A stretch of 64,000 bases of DNA from positions 1,922,001 through 1,986,000 of the forward strand of contig NZ_CP059570.1 in assembly GCF_014055005.1 (NCBI RefSeq), written 5' to 3'. The translations under genes were made by a program, and so were the position numbers. Origin of the DNA: Neisseria dentiae. Lineage in GTDB: Bacteria > Pseudomonadota > Gammaproteobacteria > Burkholderiales > Neisseriaceae. The notes beneath the pieces are model-generated. The model saw nothing but the letters and a program-made list of their open reading frames with translations. It did no database searches and was not told the origin of the DNA. Shown one piece after another: positions 25,581 through 34,952 of the stretch (positions are counted from its first letter, which is position 1; the number at the start of each line of letters is the position of its first letter).

Positions 25581-26456
25581 TTAAATCAGTTGGGCGCTTT
25601 TCAGCGCGCTGCGTACTTTGTCTTGGCCGTCTGAAGAAAGTTCAATAATCGGCAGGCGCACATGGGGTTGGCACAGACCCAGTTGGGAAAGCGCCCATTT
25701 GGGGGCGGCGGGGCTGGGTTCGCAAAACATCACGTCATACACGGGAATGAGCTTTTTGTTCAGCTCGCGTGCTGCGGGAATATTGCCGGCGATGGCTTCG
25801 CGGCACATATCGGCAAACAGTTTGGGGGCAACGTTGGCGGCCACCGAAATCACGCCGTCGCCGCCGCAGAGCATAAACGCCATGCCGGTGGGGTCGTCGC
25901 CCGAATAAACGGCGAAGCCTTCGGGGGCGCGGTTGATCAGGTCGGTTTCGCGGGCGATGTCGCCGCTGGCTTCTTTTACGCCGACGATATTGGGGATTTC
26001 GGCCAGGCGCAGAATGGTTTCGTTGTTCATGTCCACCACGGTGCGGCCGGGCACGTTGTAGATAATCATGGGGATGGCGGTGGCCTCGGCGATGGCTTTG
26101 AAATGGCGGTAAATGCCTTCCTGCGAGGGTTTGTTGTAGTAGGGAACCACCGACAGGGTGTAGTCGGCGCCCAAACGCTCGGCGGCTTTGGAAAGCTCGA
26201 TGGCTTCTGCGGTGCTGTTGGCGCCGGTGCCGGCAATCACGGGCACGCGCTTGTTAACATGTTTGACGGTGGCTTCCACCACGGCCAGATGCTCCTCTGC
26301 CGGCAGGGTGGCGCTCTCGCCGGTGGTGCCTACGGCCACGATGCCGTCGGTGCCGTTTTCGATATGCCAGTCGATCAAGGTGCGAAGTTCGCCGTAATTA
26401 ACGCTGCCGTCTGCATTCATGGGGGTGATCAGGGCAACCAAACTGCCTTTTAACAT
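25581..26456 (-). CDS. dapA: 4-hydroxy-tetrahydrodipicolinate synthase
   Basis: 291 residues. Condenses pyruvate with aspartate semialdehyde in lysine and diaminopimelate synthesis. Visible residues are the GTTGESATL motif, the Tyr of MIIYNVPGRT and the Schiff-base Lys in NIVGVKEASGD. It is the first gene of the dapA-bamC pair. A short AT-rich stretch upstream should hold the promoter. Confidence 0.96.
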   Translation of the reverse strand: MLKGSLVALITPMNADGSVNYGELRTLIDWHIENGTDGIVAVGTTGESATLPAEEHLAVVEATVKHVNKRVPVIAGTGANSTAEAIELSKAAERLGADYTLSVVPYYNKPSQEGIYRHFKAIAEATAIPMIIYNVPGRTVVDMNNETILRLAEIPNIVGVKEASGDIARETDLINRAPEGFAVYSGDDPTGMAFMLCGGDGVISVAANVAPKLFADMCREAIAGNIPAARELNKKLIPVYDVMFCEPSPAAPKWALSQLGLCQPHVRLPIIELSSDGQDKVRSALKSAQLI

Positions 26457-26743
26457 GGTAAAACCTTTATTTCTCGAACGTTCGGTAAAGTAGGCCGATT
26501 GTAGCCTACTTTGAAATAGATGGGAAATGCTGATTACACGCGCCCTGCAAAGGTTTGCAAAGGTTTTTGAGGCCGTCTGAAAGCGTTTCAGCGGCTTTTC
26601 AGACGGCCTGTTTTTATGCGGTTATGCTGAAAGGCGCGGTTTTCCAAACCGAACCTGCCGCTTTGAAATTGAAGTTAACGCTCGAATTGCTTACAATCCG
26701 CGCTTACAAATTTTATCGTTCGGTTACATATAAGGAATTTACG
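26457..26743. other. Divergent promoter region with DUS pair
   Basis: A DUS pair (about 26571-26612) lies between dapA and the permease gene. I looked for a purine riboswitch before the permease and saw none. AAGGA precedes the permease ATG. Confidence 0.5.
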
Positions 26744-28135
26744 ATGGCAGCCCCTCTATCCCGCAAGGGCGATACGCCCGATTTGGTTTACCGCCTCGAA
26801 GACAAACCGCCTTTCCCCAACGCGCTTTTGAGCGCAATCACCCACCTTTTGGCGATTTTCGTGCCGATGATTACCCCCGCGCTGATTGTGGGCGGTGCGC
26901 TGAAACTGCCGCCGGAAATGACGGCCTATCTGGTGTCGATGGCGATGGTGGCTTCGGGCATCGGCACTTATTTGCAGGTTAACCGTTTCGGGCCGGTGGG
27001 TTCGGGCATGTTGTCGATTCAGTCGGTTAACTTTTCGTTTGTGGGCGTGATGATTTCGCTGGGCTTGGGCATGAAAGAACAGGGGTTGGACGAACACGCC
27101 ATGCTCTCCGCCCTGCTCGGCGTGGCGTTTGTGGGCGCGTTTCTGGTGGCCGGCTCGGCATGGCTGCTGCCCTATCTGAAAAAAGTGATCACCCCCACCG
27201 TGAGCGGCGTGGTGGTGATGATGATCGGCCTGAGCCTGATCAGCGTGGCAATTACCGAATTCGGCGGCGGCTATGCGGCCATGGGCAACGGCACGTTCGG
27301 CGCCTGGCAAAACATCGCGCTGGCGGCTTTTGTGTTGGCAGTGGTGCTGTTTTTCAACAGCCTGAAAAACCCGCTCTTGCGCATGAGCGGCATTGCCGTG
27401 GGCATGATTGCGGGCTATGTGGTGGCGCTGTTTCTGGGCATGGTGGATTTTTCGGTGTTGGACAACCTGCCGCCGGTTACCGTGCCCGTGCCGTTCAAAT
27501 ACGGTTTCGATTTCCAATTCGTTCCGTTTCTGGTGGCCGGCTTGGTATATCTGCTGAGCATTTTTGAAGCGGTTGGCGACTTAACCGCCACGGCGATGGT
27601 GTCCGGCGAAGATTACGAGGGCGAAGAATTTCAAAAACGCCTGCGCGGCGGCGTGTTTGCCGACGGCTTGGTGTCGGTGATTGCCACCGCGCTGGGGTCG
27701 CTGCCTTTGACCACGTTTGCGCAAAACAACGGTGTGATTCAGATGACCGGCGTGGCCTCGCGCCATGTCGGCAAGTATATCGCCGTCATTTTGGTGCTGC
27801 TGGGGCTGTTTCCCGTGGTGGGCCGCGCGTTTACCACCATTCCCAGCCCGGTTATCGGCGGTGCGATGGTGCTGATGTTCGGCCTGATCGCCATTGCCGG
27901 CGTACGCATCATCATGACCAACGGCATCAACCGCCGCGAAGCCGTGATTGCCGCCACTTCTATCGGCTTGGGTTTGGGCGTGAGCTTCAAACCTGAAGTG
28001 TTCGCCCTTCTGCCCGTGAAAGAGCTGTTCCAAAACCCCATCTGCATGGGCGGCACGGCGGCGCTGCTGATGAACCTGATTATGCCGCGCGACGAAGGCG
28101 AAAAGGTTTATTTGAGCGACGAGTTGGATATCTGA
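26744..28135 (+). CDS. NCS2-family nucleobase (xanthine/uric acid-type) permease
   Basis: 463 residues, about 14 membrane segments. Family signatures are QSVNFSFVG in the third helix region, the ATAMVSGED acidic motif and TTFAQNNGVIQMTGVASRHVG, the last being typical of xanthine/urate carriers rather than uracil carriers. It should be a proton-coupled purine-base importer in the inner membrane. ATG 26744 is preceded by AAGGA; a longer frame upstream crosses a DUS and is unlikely to be translated. Exact substrate not determined. Confidence 0.88.
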   Translation: MAAPLSRKGDTPDLVYRLEDKPPFPNALLSAITHLLAIFVPMITPALIVGGALKLPPEMTAYLVSMAMVASGIGTYLQVNRFGPVGSGMLSIQSVNFSFVGVMISLGLGMKEQGLDEHAMLSALLGVAFVGAFLVAGSAWLLPYLKKVITPTVSGVVVMMIGLSLISVAITEFGGGYAAMGNGTFGAWQNIALAAFVLAVVLFFNSLKNPLLRMSGIAVGMIAGYVVALFLGMVDFSVLDNLPPVTVPVPFKYGFDFQFVPFLVAGLVYLLSIFEAVGDLTATAMVSGEDYEGEEFQKRLRGGVFADGLVSVIATALGSLPLTTFAQNNGVIQMTGVASRHVGKYIAVILVLLGLFPVVGRAFTTIPSPVIGGAMVLMFGLIAIAGVRIIMTNGINRREAVIAATSIGLGLGVSFKPEVFALLPVKELFQNPICMGGTAALLMNLIMPRDEGEKVYLSDELDI

Positions 28136-28277
28136 TTGGGGATTCGGCAGGCTGATGCCTTTGCAAGTGTTTAGGCCGAAACCTTTGCAAAAATACTCTA
28201 AGACCGTCTGAAATGCTTAAATTCCGTCATTCCCGCGCAGGCGGGAATGACGGAATTCAGGTTTTTTTATTAGGTGG

Positions 28278-28393
28278 TATAGTGAATTCAAATAAAACTC
28301 CGAAATGAAATAACTGCATTCAAACTTGCAATTGGGCTATATGCTAAAGAATCGTTTTACCCTACTTCGGCATTCTTATTTTAATCCACTATA
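28278..28393. mobile_element. IS630-derived miniature element, copy 1
   Basis: 116 bp, TATAGTGAATTCAAATAAAA ... ATTCTTATTTTAATCCACTATA. The right tip read inward (TATAGTGGATTAAAATAAGA, then ATGCCGAA) matches the tip of the IS630 element at 57121-58034 (TATAGTGAATTAAAATAAGA, then ATTCCGAA). It lacks any transposase. Nearly identical to the copies at 28505 and 32817. Confidence 0.8.
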
Positions 28394-28504
28394 ATTTGGA
28401 TTTTGCAAAAGTCTCAGGTGTTGGAATCGGTTGAAAAAAAAGATGCCCGGGTCAAACCCCGGCATAACGTTGGCGTTTGATCGCGGTTTGGGTTTAAACC
28501 GTGA

Positions 28505-28621
28505 TATAGTGAATTCAAATAAAAACTCCGAAATGAAATAACTGCATTCAAACTTGCAATTGGGCGATATGCTAAAGAATCGTTTTACCCTACTTCGGCA
28601 TTCTTATTTTAATCCACTATA
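28505..28621. mobile_element. IS630-derived miniature element, copy 2
   Basis: 117 bp, same orientation as copy 1, and differing from it at only a couple of positions by eye (an extra A in the AAAAAC run, GGGCGAT versus GGGCTAT). Same ends and no coding content. Confidence 0.8.
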
Positions 28622-28630
28622 AAAAACTTC

Positions 28631-28657
28631 AGGCCGTCTGAAACATTCAGACGGCCT
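28631..28657 (-). terminator. DUS inverted pair downstream of rpoH
   Basis: AGGCCGTCTGAA/ACATT/CAGACGGCCT forms a GC-rich stem about 40 bases after the rpoH stop. Such pairs commonly act as terminators in Neisseria; no long T run is present. Confidence 0.5.
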
Positions 28658-28697
28658 GAAATCGTTTGGGCATTTGCCGTTAAGAAAACCTCAAGCG

Positions 28698-29564
28698 TTA
28701 AACGGCTTCGGCCTCTTCGGCAAGGAAACCGCGCAGTTTCTGCATGGCTTTGGCTTCGATTTGGCGGATGCGCTCGGCGGATACGCCGTATTCTGCGGCC
28801 AAGTCGTGCAGGGTCAGCCCGCCGTCGTCTTGCAGCCAGCGGCTTTCGACGATGCGGCGGCTGCGGTCGTCCAATTGCGCCAACGCGTTTTGCAAGCCTT
28901 CGGTTTGCAGGGCGTAGTGGGCTTTTTGGGCGATTTGGCGGGTCGGCTCGGTATCGTTGTCGGCCAGCCAGTCGATGGGGGCGAAGCTGTCTTCATCGTC
29001 GCTGTTGTCGGCCATAATGCCGATGTCGCGGCCGGTCATGCGCTGTTCCATCTCGAGCACTTCTGAAAGTTTCACGCCCAAATCGTCGGCGATTTCCTGT
29101 GCTTCTTTGGGGCTTAAGGCGTTGAGGTTTTTACGCATGCTGCGCAGGTTGAAAAACAGTTTGCGCTGCGGTTTGGTGGTGGCCACGCGCACCAGGCGCC
29201 AGTTGCGCAGGATGAATTCGTGGATTTCGGCCTTAATCCAATGCACGGCAAACGAAAACAGGCGCGCGCCGCGGGTAGGCTCGAAACGTTTCACCGCCTT
29301 CATCAGGCCGATATTGCCTTCTTGAATCAGGTCGGCTTGGTTGAGGCCGTAGCCGTCGTAGCCGCGCGCAATCGATACGACAACGCGCAGGTGCGAAAGA
29401 ATCAGTTGCTTGGCGGCCTCGAGGTCGCCTTTCTGTTGGCGTTCTGCCAGCCGGGTTTCTTCTTCGGCAGAAAGCATGGGAATGTTGTTTACGGTATGAA
29501 TGTACTGCTCCAAGCTGCCGTGACCGCTGGGTACGGGTAATGCAAAGGCGTTATTCATGGTCAT
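28698..29564 (-). CDS. rpoH: RNA polymerase sigma-32 (heat-shock) factor
   Basis: 288 residues. Group 3 sigma factor for heat-shock promoters. It shows region 2 (LILSHLRVVVSIARGYDGYG, DLIQEGNIGLMKAVKRFE), the RpoH-specific box QRKLFFNLRSMRK and region 4 (LHDLAAEYGVSAERIRQIEA). The ATG at 29564 has AAGGAAAG about 8 bases upstream; an ATG two codons later is also possible. A frame running further upstream is not conserved-looking. Confidence 0.94.
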   Translation of the reverse strand: MTMNNAFALPVPSGHGSLEQYIHTVNNIPMLSAEEETRLAERQQKGDLEAAKQLILSHLRVVVSIARGYDGYGLNQADLIQEGNIGLMKAVKRFEPTRGARLFSFAVHWIKAEIHEFILRNWRLVRVATTKPQRKLFFNLRSMRKNLNALSPKEAQEIADDLGVKLSEVLEMEQRMTGRDIGIMADNSDDEDSFAPIDWLADNDTEPTRQIAQKAHYALQTEGLQNALAQLDDRSRRIVESRWLQDDGGLTLHDLAAEYGVSAERIRQIEAKAMQKLRGFLAEEAEAV

Positions 29565-30013
29565 TGATTGGCTTTCCTTATATTGTGCGGAGCCGGTTTC
29601 GGGTTTGCTGCACCGGCCTTGCTTATTAAACTCGTTTCTCTGTATGGTTTCAATACTCAATAGGTAAACTTTTGTATTTTTAAGTTTTCGATTGATTTAA
29701 AATATTTGAGTGTTTTTATCGGGAATAGTTCCCTATTAAAACACAGTTTCGGTTTATTGTGTGGTTTTATTCTTAAGGCTTTATTAGGGAGTGTAGTCAG
29801 AAAGCGTTGCGGCGGTATTTTTGGCTAAAATCCGCATCTGCGGCGTTAGGTAGCATAGCGGACTTGCGAAGCTAAAATGCTCGCAAGATGTCCAATCTTG
29901 CTGCGCTTTTTGCCTTGCATCTGCGAATTTTCCCTCAAAAAACCGCTTCGCAAGCCTTCTGACTACACTCCCTAGTGCTGGAAATTTTTACGCCCCGGCC
30001 GTCTGAAAACCGC
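29565..30013. other. rpoH upstream region and downstream repeat
   Basis: 29565-29784 is AT-rich leader and promoter DNA of rpoH. 29785-29974 is an inverted-repeat-bounded element, listed separately. No gene is seen. Confidence 0.55.
29785..29974. repeat. 190-bp element with TAGGGAGTGTAGTCAGAA ends
   Basis: Ends TAGGGAGTGTAGTCAGAA / TTCTGACTACACTCCCTA are perfect inverted repeats. The core (GCGGCGGTATTTTTGGCTAA ... GCTGCGCTTTTTGCCTTGCA ... AAAAAACCGCTTCGC) is shared with the elements at 48372-48559 and 36704-36865, which have other tips. No coding content. Confidence 0.72.
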
Positions 30014-31558
30014 TTAGCGGCGGTATCTGCCCCACGCAAACAAACCGGCGGCCAACACGCCCAACAGGATAACGAGCGGCCATGAGCTGCCGAGTTTCAT
30101 ATACGGGGTTTCGCCGGTATAGCCTTCGATGCGCCCTTCCAACACGGCGGCGGTGTCGGGGGCGGCCAGCGCGGCGATGCGGCCTTTCGGGTCCACGATG
30201 GCGGTGGCGCCGGTGTTGGTGGCGCGCACCATATAACGCCCCAGCTCCAGCGCGCGCGCCTGCGACTGCTGCAAGTGTTGGAACATGGCGTTGGATTTGC
30301 CGTACCACGCCATATTGCTGGCATTGGCCAGCAGCGTGGCCTGCTTGGCCGAAGCGATTAATTCGTCGCCGAAGCCGTCTTCATAACAGATGTTGAAAGC
30401 CACTTTCTGATTGGCCATCTGAAACGGCGCTTGGGCGCTGCCGCCGCGCTTGAAGTCGGCCAGCGGCATATTCATCATTTGGTAGAGCGGCTCGGTAAGC
30501 CACGGCAGCGGTTTGTATTCGCCGAAGGGCACCAGGTGGTTTTTGGCGTAATACGGAATGCGGTCCGGCGCTTCTTCGCTGTAATGCGAGAGATTGATAA
30601 CGGCGTTTTCATAGTCGCGGCCGTCTGAAGTGTATTGGCTGATGCCTATGGCCAACGCGCTGCCGTTTTCTTTGGCCTGCCAGGCAAACTGCGCCAGCAG
30701 CCCTTGCGGCAAATCCTGCCGCATCAGCGGGATGGCGGTTTCGGGCAGAATCACGATGTCGGCGCGGCTGCCCGCCACTTGGGCGTAATAACGCTCGACC
30801 GTGGGGGCGAAATGTTCGGGCGTCCACTTCAGCGTTTGCGGGATATTGCCCTGCGCCAATGCCACGGTGGCGGTGCTGCCGTCGGGGCGGGTGAAGTCGG
30901 TGTATTTGGCGGCGAAACCGGCGGCGGCCAGCAGCACGATGCCGCCCAAAGCCGCCGCGCGCTGTTTCAGACGGCCTGAATTATCCGCCAGCAACACCAG
31001 CCATGCGCCGATGCAGGCGGTGGCGAGCGTAACCAGATGGATACCGCCCAGCGGGGCGAAACCGGCCAGCGGGCTGTGGTCGGCGATTTGCGAATAGCCG
31101 AGCGCACCCCAGGCAAAACCGGTAAGCAGGCGTTCGCGGGCGAATTCGGTGAGCGTCCACAACAGCGGCAGCGCCGCGCCGATGCGCCAAGCACGCGGCA
31201 GGTTGAATTTTTTCAGCAGCCAGAAAGCGGCGGCGGGATACAGGGCGAGAAACGCGGGCAGCAGAAAGGTGAGCGGCACGGCGTAAAGGTTGGGCAGGCC
31301 GGAAACGGTGTGCAGCGCGGTGTGTATCCAATAAAACTGCGCGGCATAACCGATCAGGCCGAACAGATAGGCGCTTTTCACGGCGTGCTGCGGGCGCAGC
31401 TCGGTCAGGCGGATTAACGCGCCGAACAAGAGCGGCATCAGCCAGAAATGGTAATACGGCGCAAACGTTAACGGTGTTGCGACGGCAATCGCCAGCAGCA
31501 GCGGCCAGTAACACAGCGGTTTCTGCCAGAGTTGTTCGAATTTTTGAATCGGGTTCAT
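30014..31558 (-). CDS. lnt: Apolipoprotein N-acyltransferase
   Basis: 514 residues. It adds the third acyl chain to lipoproteins in the inner membrane. An N-terminal hydrophobic part of about six helices is followed by a periplasmic nitrilase domain with Glu in ILPETAIPL, the Lys loop, and Cys in AFNICYEDGFGDE, and a final membrane helix. ATG 31558 gives the conserved N-terminal helix; its ribosome binding site is weak. Several lipoproteins in this window would be its clients. Confidence 0.93.
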   Translation of the reverse strand: MNPIQKFEQLWQKPLCYWPLLLAIAVATPLTFAPYYHFWLMPLLFGALIRLTELRPQHAVKSAYLFGLIGYAAQFYWIHTALHTVSGLPNLYAVPLTFLLPAFLALYPAAAFWLLKKFNLPRAWRIGAALPLLWTLTEFARERLLTGFAWGALGYSQIADHSPLAGFAPLGGIHLVTLATACIGAWLVLLADNSGRLKQRAAALGGIVLLAAAGFAAKYTDFTRPDGSTATVALAQGNIPQTLKWTPEHFAPTVERYYAQVAGSRADIVILPETAIPLMRQDLPQGLLAQFAWQAKENGSALAIGISQYTSDGRDYENAVINLSHYSEEAPDRIPYYAKNHLVPFGEYKPLPWLTEPLYQMMNMPLADFKRGGSAQAPFQMANQKVAFNICYEDGFGDELIASAKQATLLANASNMAWYGKSNAMFQHLQQSQARALELGRYMVRATNTGATAIVDPKGRIAALAAPDTAAVLEGRIEGYTGETPYMKLGSSWPLVILLGVLAAGLFAWGRYRR

Positions 31559-31622
31559 AAGCGGGTTTGTTTGATAAGGCCGTCTGAAAAGCATTTGTTT
31601 GCTTTCAGATGGCCTTACGGTG

Positions 31623-32501
31623 TTAATGCGCTTTTTTCTTGCTGAATAATTTCATCACCGGCAACACCACCGCGCACACGGCCGCGCCGGTTAAAACGCC
31701 GACCACCAGCGTGGCGAGCTGCCCGATCAGGCCGGTGTCCCAATGCAGGGCGTGCAGGAAATCGTGCACGAAGCCAACGTTGTGGGCAATAATGCCGCCG
31801 CCCACCAAAAACATCGCCAGCATACCCACCACGCTCAGGCTGCGCATAAACCACGGCATAAACAAAATAATGCCCTTGCCCAACGCGCGCGCGGCGGAAG
31901 AGGGTTTGTTCATCAGCCACATACCGAAATCGTCGGCCTTCACGATGCCGGCCACCAGGCCGTACACAACCACGGTCATGCCGATGCCGATGGCCGACAT
32001 CACCAGCGACTTGGTGAGCAGGCCGTAAGCGCCCACCACGCCCAGCGCGATGATGATGATTTCGGCCGACAAGATGAAATCGGTGCGGATGGCGCCTTTG
32101 ATTTTGGTTTTTTCATCGACGATTTCGTCGCTGGCGGCATGATGGCCGTCGCCGCCGCTGTGTTTGTTTAAAAATTTGTGCAGCAGTTTTTCCACGCCTT
32201 CGAAACACAGAAACGCGCCGCCAATCACCAGCAGCGGCGTAATCAGCCACGGCAGAAACACCGACAGCAGCAGCGAAAACGGCACCAGTATCACTTTGTT
32301 TATCAGCGAGCCTTTCGCCACCGCCCACACAATCGGCAGCTCGCGGTCGGCGCTCACGCCGGTTACCTGGTTGGCATTCAGCGCCAGATCGTCGCCCACC
32401 ACGCCGGCGGTTTTTTTGGCGGCCATTTTGGTCATCACCGCCACATCGTCGAGCACCGAGGCAATATCGTCGAGCAAAGTAAAAAGAGAGGCAAAAGCCA
32501 T
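31623..32501 (-). CDS. DUF808 / YedI-family membrane protein
   Basis: 292 residues with the family start MAFASLFTLLDDIASVLDDVA, VKADDFGMWL and several long hydrophobic segments. Function of the family is unknown. It is co-directional with lnt and 64 bases upstream of it, with a DUS pair in between. Confidence 0.86.
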   Translation of the reverse strand: MAFASLFTLLDDIASVLDDVAVMTKMAAKKTAGVVGDDLALNANQVTGVSADRELPIVWAVAKGSLINKVILVPFSLLLSVFLPWLITPLLVIGGAFLCFEGVEKLLHKFLNKHSGGDGHHAASDEIVDEKTKIKGAIRTDFILSAEIIIIALGVVGAYGLLTKSLVMSAIGIGMTVVVYGLVAGIVKADDFGMWLMNKPSSAARALGKGIILFMPWFMRSLSVVGMLAMFLVGGGIIAHNVGFVHDFLHALHWDTGLIGQLATLVVGVLTGAAVCAVVLPVMKLFSKKKAH

Positions 32502-32638
32502 AATATTCCTATAAATGTTTCGGACAGACCGCGCATTATAGCCGATTTCGCCACATTCTGAGACCTTTGCAAAACCCCCGGATGTGGATGCAGTTCAAGG
32601 CGTAGCAGCGCAGCGAGTGCGGACATATCATAAAGATA

Positions 32639-32949
32639 GAGACCTTTGCAAAATTCAAATTGCTATCTAAAAAATCTGAACTCCGTCATTCCCGCGTAGG
32701 CGGGAATCCAGACGCTTGGCATCTAAGTATTTGTTTAATCAATGCTTCAATATTTCCATCTGGATTCCCGCCTACGCGGGAATGACGGAATCTAAGCATT
32801 TCAGACGGCCTTAAGGTATAGTGGATTAAAATAAGAATGCCGAAGTAGGGTAAAACGATTCTTTAGCATATCGCCCAATTGCAAGTTTGAATGCAGTTAT
32901 TTCATTTCGGAGTTTTTATTTGAATTCACTATATTTTTGCAAAGGTCTC
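32639..32949. repeat. Inner GAGACC...GGTCTC element with dRS3 pair
   Basis: Intact ends, flanked by AGATA on both sides (32634-32638, 32950-32954). It matches the element at 20896-21091 apart from the 117-bp insertion at a TA near its right end. Confidence 0.82.
32817..32933. mobile_element. IS630-derived miniature element, copy 3, at a TA target
   Basis: 117 bp, reverse orientation relative to copies 1 and 2. The unfilled twin reads AAGG-TA-TTTTTGCAAAGG. Here the same bases flank TATAGTGG ... CACTATA, so the TA is duplicated as expected for IS630/Tc1-type transposition. Confidence 0.85.
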
Positions 32950-33182
32950 AGATAGGCAAGCGAGCGAGCAGTACCCTAAAGGGCATAAACGCACAACGCA
33001 GAAATGTGCCGCAGATGGAGGTTTTGCAAAGGTCTCATTCTTTCAGACGGCCTCCCGAAAGGTGGCAAGGCCGTCTGAAAGAATGTGGCGAAACCGCCGC
33101 GTTTCATTAAGAAACAAGCGTTTTCATGCTAAAATGCGTACGTTTCTTTCATTTCATAAAACACACACATTCACAAAAAATT

Positions 33183-34913
33183 ATGGACGGACTCAACAGT
33201 TTATTTTTGCTCTGCGGGCTGCTGCTGTTTCTCAGCGTGATTTCCACCACGCTGTCGGCACGGCTCGGTATGCCGCTGCTTTTGATGTTTTTGGCCGTGG
33301 GCGTATTGGCGGGCGAAGAAGGCATAGGCGGCATTGAGTTCGACAACTTTTTCACCGCCACCGCCATCGGCCAGCTGGCTTTGGCGGTGATTCTGCTCGA
33401 CGGCGGCCTGCGCACCAAGCTCGACAGCTTCCGCATCGCCCTCAAACCCGCCGCCGTTTTGGCAAGCTGGGGGGTAATCGCCACCGTGGCGCTGTTGGGT
33501 GTGTTCGCCACCTGGTATATGGATTGGGACTGGCGCTTCGGCATCTTAATGGCGGCCATCGTCGGCTCCACCGACGCCGGCGCAGTATTCAACCTGCTGC
33601 GCAACAGCGGCGTGCGGCTTAACGAACGCGTGCAGGCCACCCTCGAAATCGAATCGGGCGCCAACGACCCGATGGCGATTTTTTTGGTAACCGCGCTGAT
33701 TTCGCTCACACTCACTCCAGAAGAGTCGGGCGTGTTGTCTTTTTTATGGATGCTGCTGCTCCAACTCGGCTTCGGCCTGGCCGCAGGCTTTATCGGCGGC
33801 AGAATCCTCTCGCGGCTCACGCGCCGCTTAAACCTCGCCGAGGGCCTGTATGCGCTGATGATTGTTTCGGGCGGCCTGCTGATTTTCGGCCTTACCAACC
33901 TGATCGGCGGCAGCGGCTTCTTGGCCGTGTATCTGGCGGGCATCATCGTCGGCAACCGCCACAGCCACGCCACCGAACACGTTTTGCGCGTGATGGACGG
34001 CCTGGCCTGGCTGGCGCAAGCCAGTATGTTTGTGGTGCTCGGCCTTTTGGTTACGCCCCACCGCCTATGGGAACAAGGCTTGGACGCCCTGGCCATCGCC
34101 GCCTTTCTGATGCTGGTGGCCCGCCCGATTGCAGTGGTGAGCGGCATCTGGAAATTTCACTACAGCCGCCGCGAAATGGCCTATATCAGCTGGGTGGGGC
34201 TGCGCGGCGCGGTGCCGATTACACTGGCCATGATGCCGCTGGTGATGGGCGTGCCCAACGCACTCATGCTATTCGATGTGGCTTTTGCCGTGGTGATACT
34301 GTCGCTGCTGATTCAAGGCACCACCATTCCCGTGGTGGCGCGCTGGCTCAAAGTTACCGTGCCGCCCAAACCCGAGCCGACCGACAGCCGCGAAATCTGG
34401 CTCTCGGAAAGCGAATCGGTGCCGCTTTTGGCCTATGAAGTGCTGGCCGACTCCGACGCCGAAGGTATGCACCCCGACGAAGTGGCGCAGGATTTGGATT
34501 TGCTCTCCACCCGCTGTTTCGCCCTAATCCGCAACGGCAAACGCGAAGAGCTGGGTTTGGACACCCGCTTGCAGGCAGGCGACATCGCCTGGTATATCGT
34601 GCCGCCCGAGCAGGTGGAAACCATCGCCAAACGCTTTGCCGAAACCGGCAGCTCCGTGCGCATGAATTTCAACTTCTTCGGCGAGTTTGTGGTCAACCCT
34701 TCGAGCATGGCGGGCGACTTGGCCGACGCCTACGGCTTGCAGCTTAACGAAGAAGAGCGCAACCTCACCCTGCGCGGGCTGTTTAAAAAACGTTTCGAGG
34801 GCAACCTGCCGGTGGAAGGCGACCGTATCCACATCGGCGACTTCATCCTCACCGTAAAAGAAACCGACCACGACGGCTCGATGAAATGGCTGGGTTTGAA
34901 ATGCCCGAGTTAA
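33183..34913 (+). CDS. CPA1-type potassium/proton antiporter (CvrA/NhaP2-like)
   Basis: 576 residues, close to E. coli CvrA/NhaP2 (578). About 12 membrane helices, with GGLRTKLDSF, the SGANDPMAIF ion-site motif and GLRGAVPITLAM. A cytoplasmic C-terminal part of about 180 residues contains a TrkA-C-like fold and a CorC-HlyC-like end. It should exchange K+ (or Na+) for H+. ATG 33183 is used; an in-frame start at 33126 adds a non-conserved leader, and neither has a strong ribosome binding site. Confidence 0.86.
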   Translation: MDGLNSLFLLCGLLLFLSVISTTLSARLGMPLLLMFLAVGVLAGEEGIGGIEFDNFFTATAIGQLALAVILLDGGLRTKLDSFRIALKPAAVLASWGVIATVALLGVFATWYMDWDWRFGILMAAIVGSTDAGAVFNLLRNSGVRLNERVQATLEIESGANDPMAIFLVTALISLTLTPEESGVLSFLWMLLLQLGFGLAAGFIGGRILSRLTRRLNLAEGLYALMIVSGGLLIFGLTNLIGGSGFLAVYLAGIIVGNRHSHATEHVLRVMDGLAWLAQASMFVVLGLLVTPHRLWEQGLDALAIAAFLMLVARPIAVVSGIWKFHYSRREMAYISWVGLRGAVPITLAMMPLVMGVPNALMLFDVAFAVVILSLLIQGTTIPVVARWLKVTVPPKPEPTDSREIWLSESESVPLLAYEVLADSDAEGMHPDEVAQDLDLLSTRCFALIRNGKREELGLDTRLQAGDIAWYIVPPEQVETIAKRFAETGSSVRMNFNFFGEFVVNPSSMAGDLADAYGLQLNEEERNLTLRGLFKKRFEGNLPVEGDRIHIGDFILTVKETDHDGSMKWLGLKCPS

Positions 34914-34952
34914 AGTTAAGAGTCAAACCGAACCGCGCACGGCATACCAACG

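Larger units (their letters stand above)
28136..28697. repeat. Gap holding two IS630-type miniature elements and repeat relics
   Basis: No gene is seen. 28178-28415 is a degenerate GAGACC/GGTCTC-type element with one dRS3 copy, interrupted by a miniature element (28278-28393). A second miniature copy lies at 28505-28621. A partial CGTCATAC-type hairpin sits near 28440-28470, and a DUS pair (28631-28657) closes the gap. Confidence 0.7.
32560..33036. repeat. Outer GAGACC...GGTCTC element of a three-level nest
   Basis: Ends GAGACCTTTGCAAAA (32560) and TTTTGCAAAGGTCTC (33036), flanked on both sides by ATTCT (32555-32559, 33037-33041). Its own interior (CCCGGATGTGGATGCAGTTC ... GCCGCAGATGGAG) differs from the dRS3 type. 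It is split by the element at 32639-32949. Confidence 0.75.

Noticed and set aside
26620..26743. Purine riboswitch before the nucleobase permease
   Set aside because: I could not find the paired P1 stem or the conserved loop bases; only an ordinary leader with AAGGA is seen.
28278..28393. Classical Correia repeat enclosed element
   Set aside because: The tips begin similarly (TATAGTGGATTAA), but the following bases and the whole interior differ from the Correia consensus as I remember it and match the local IS630 tips instead. A distant relation is not excluded.
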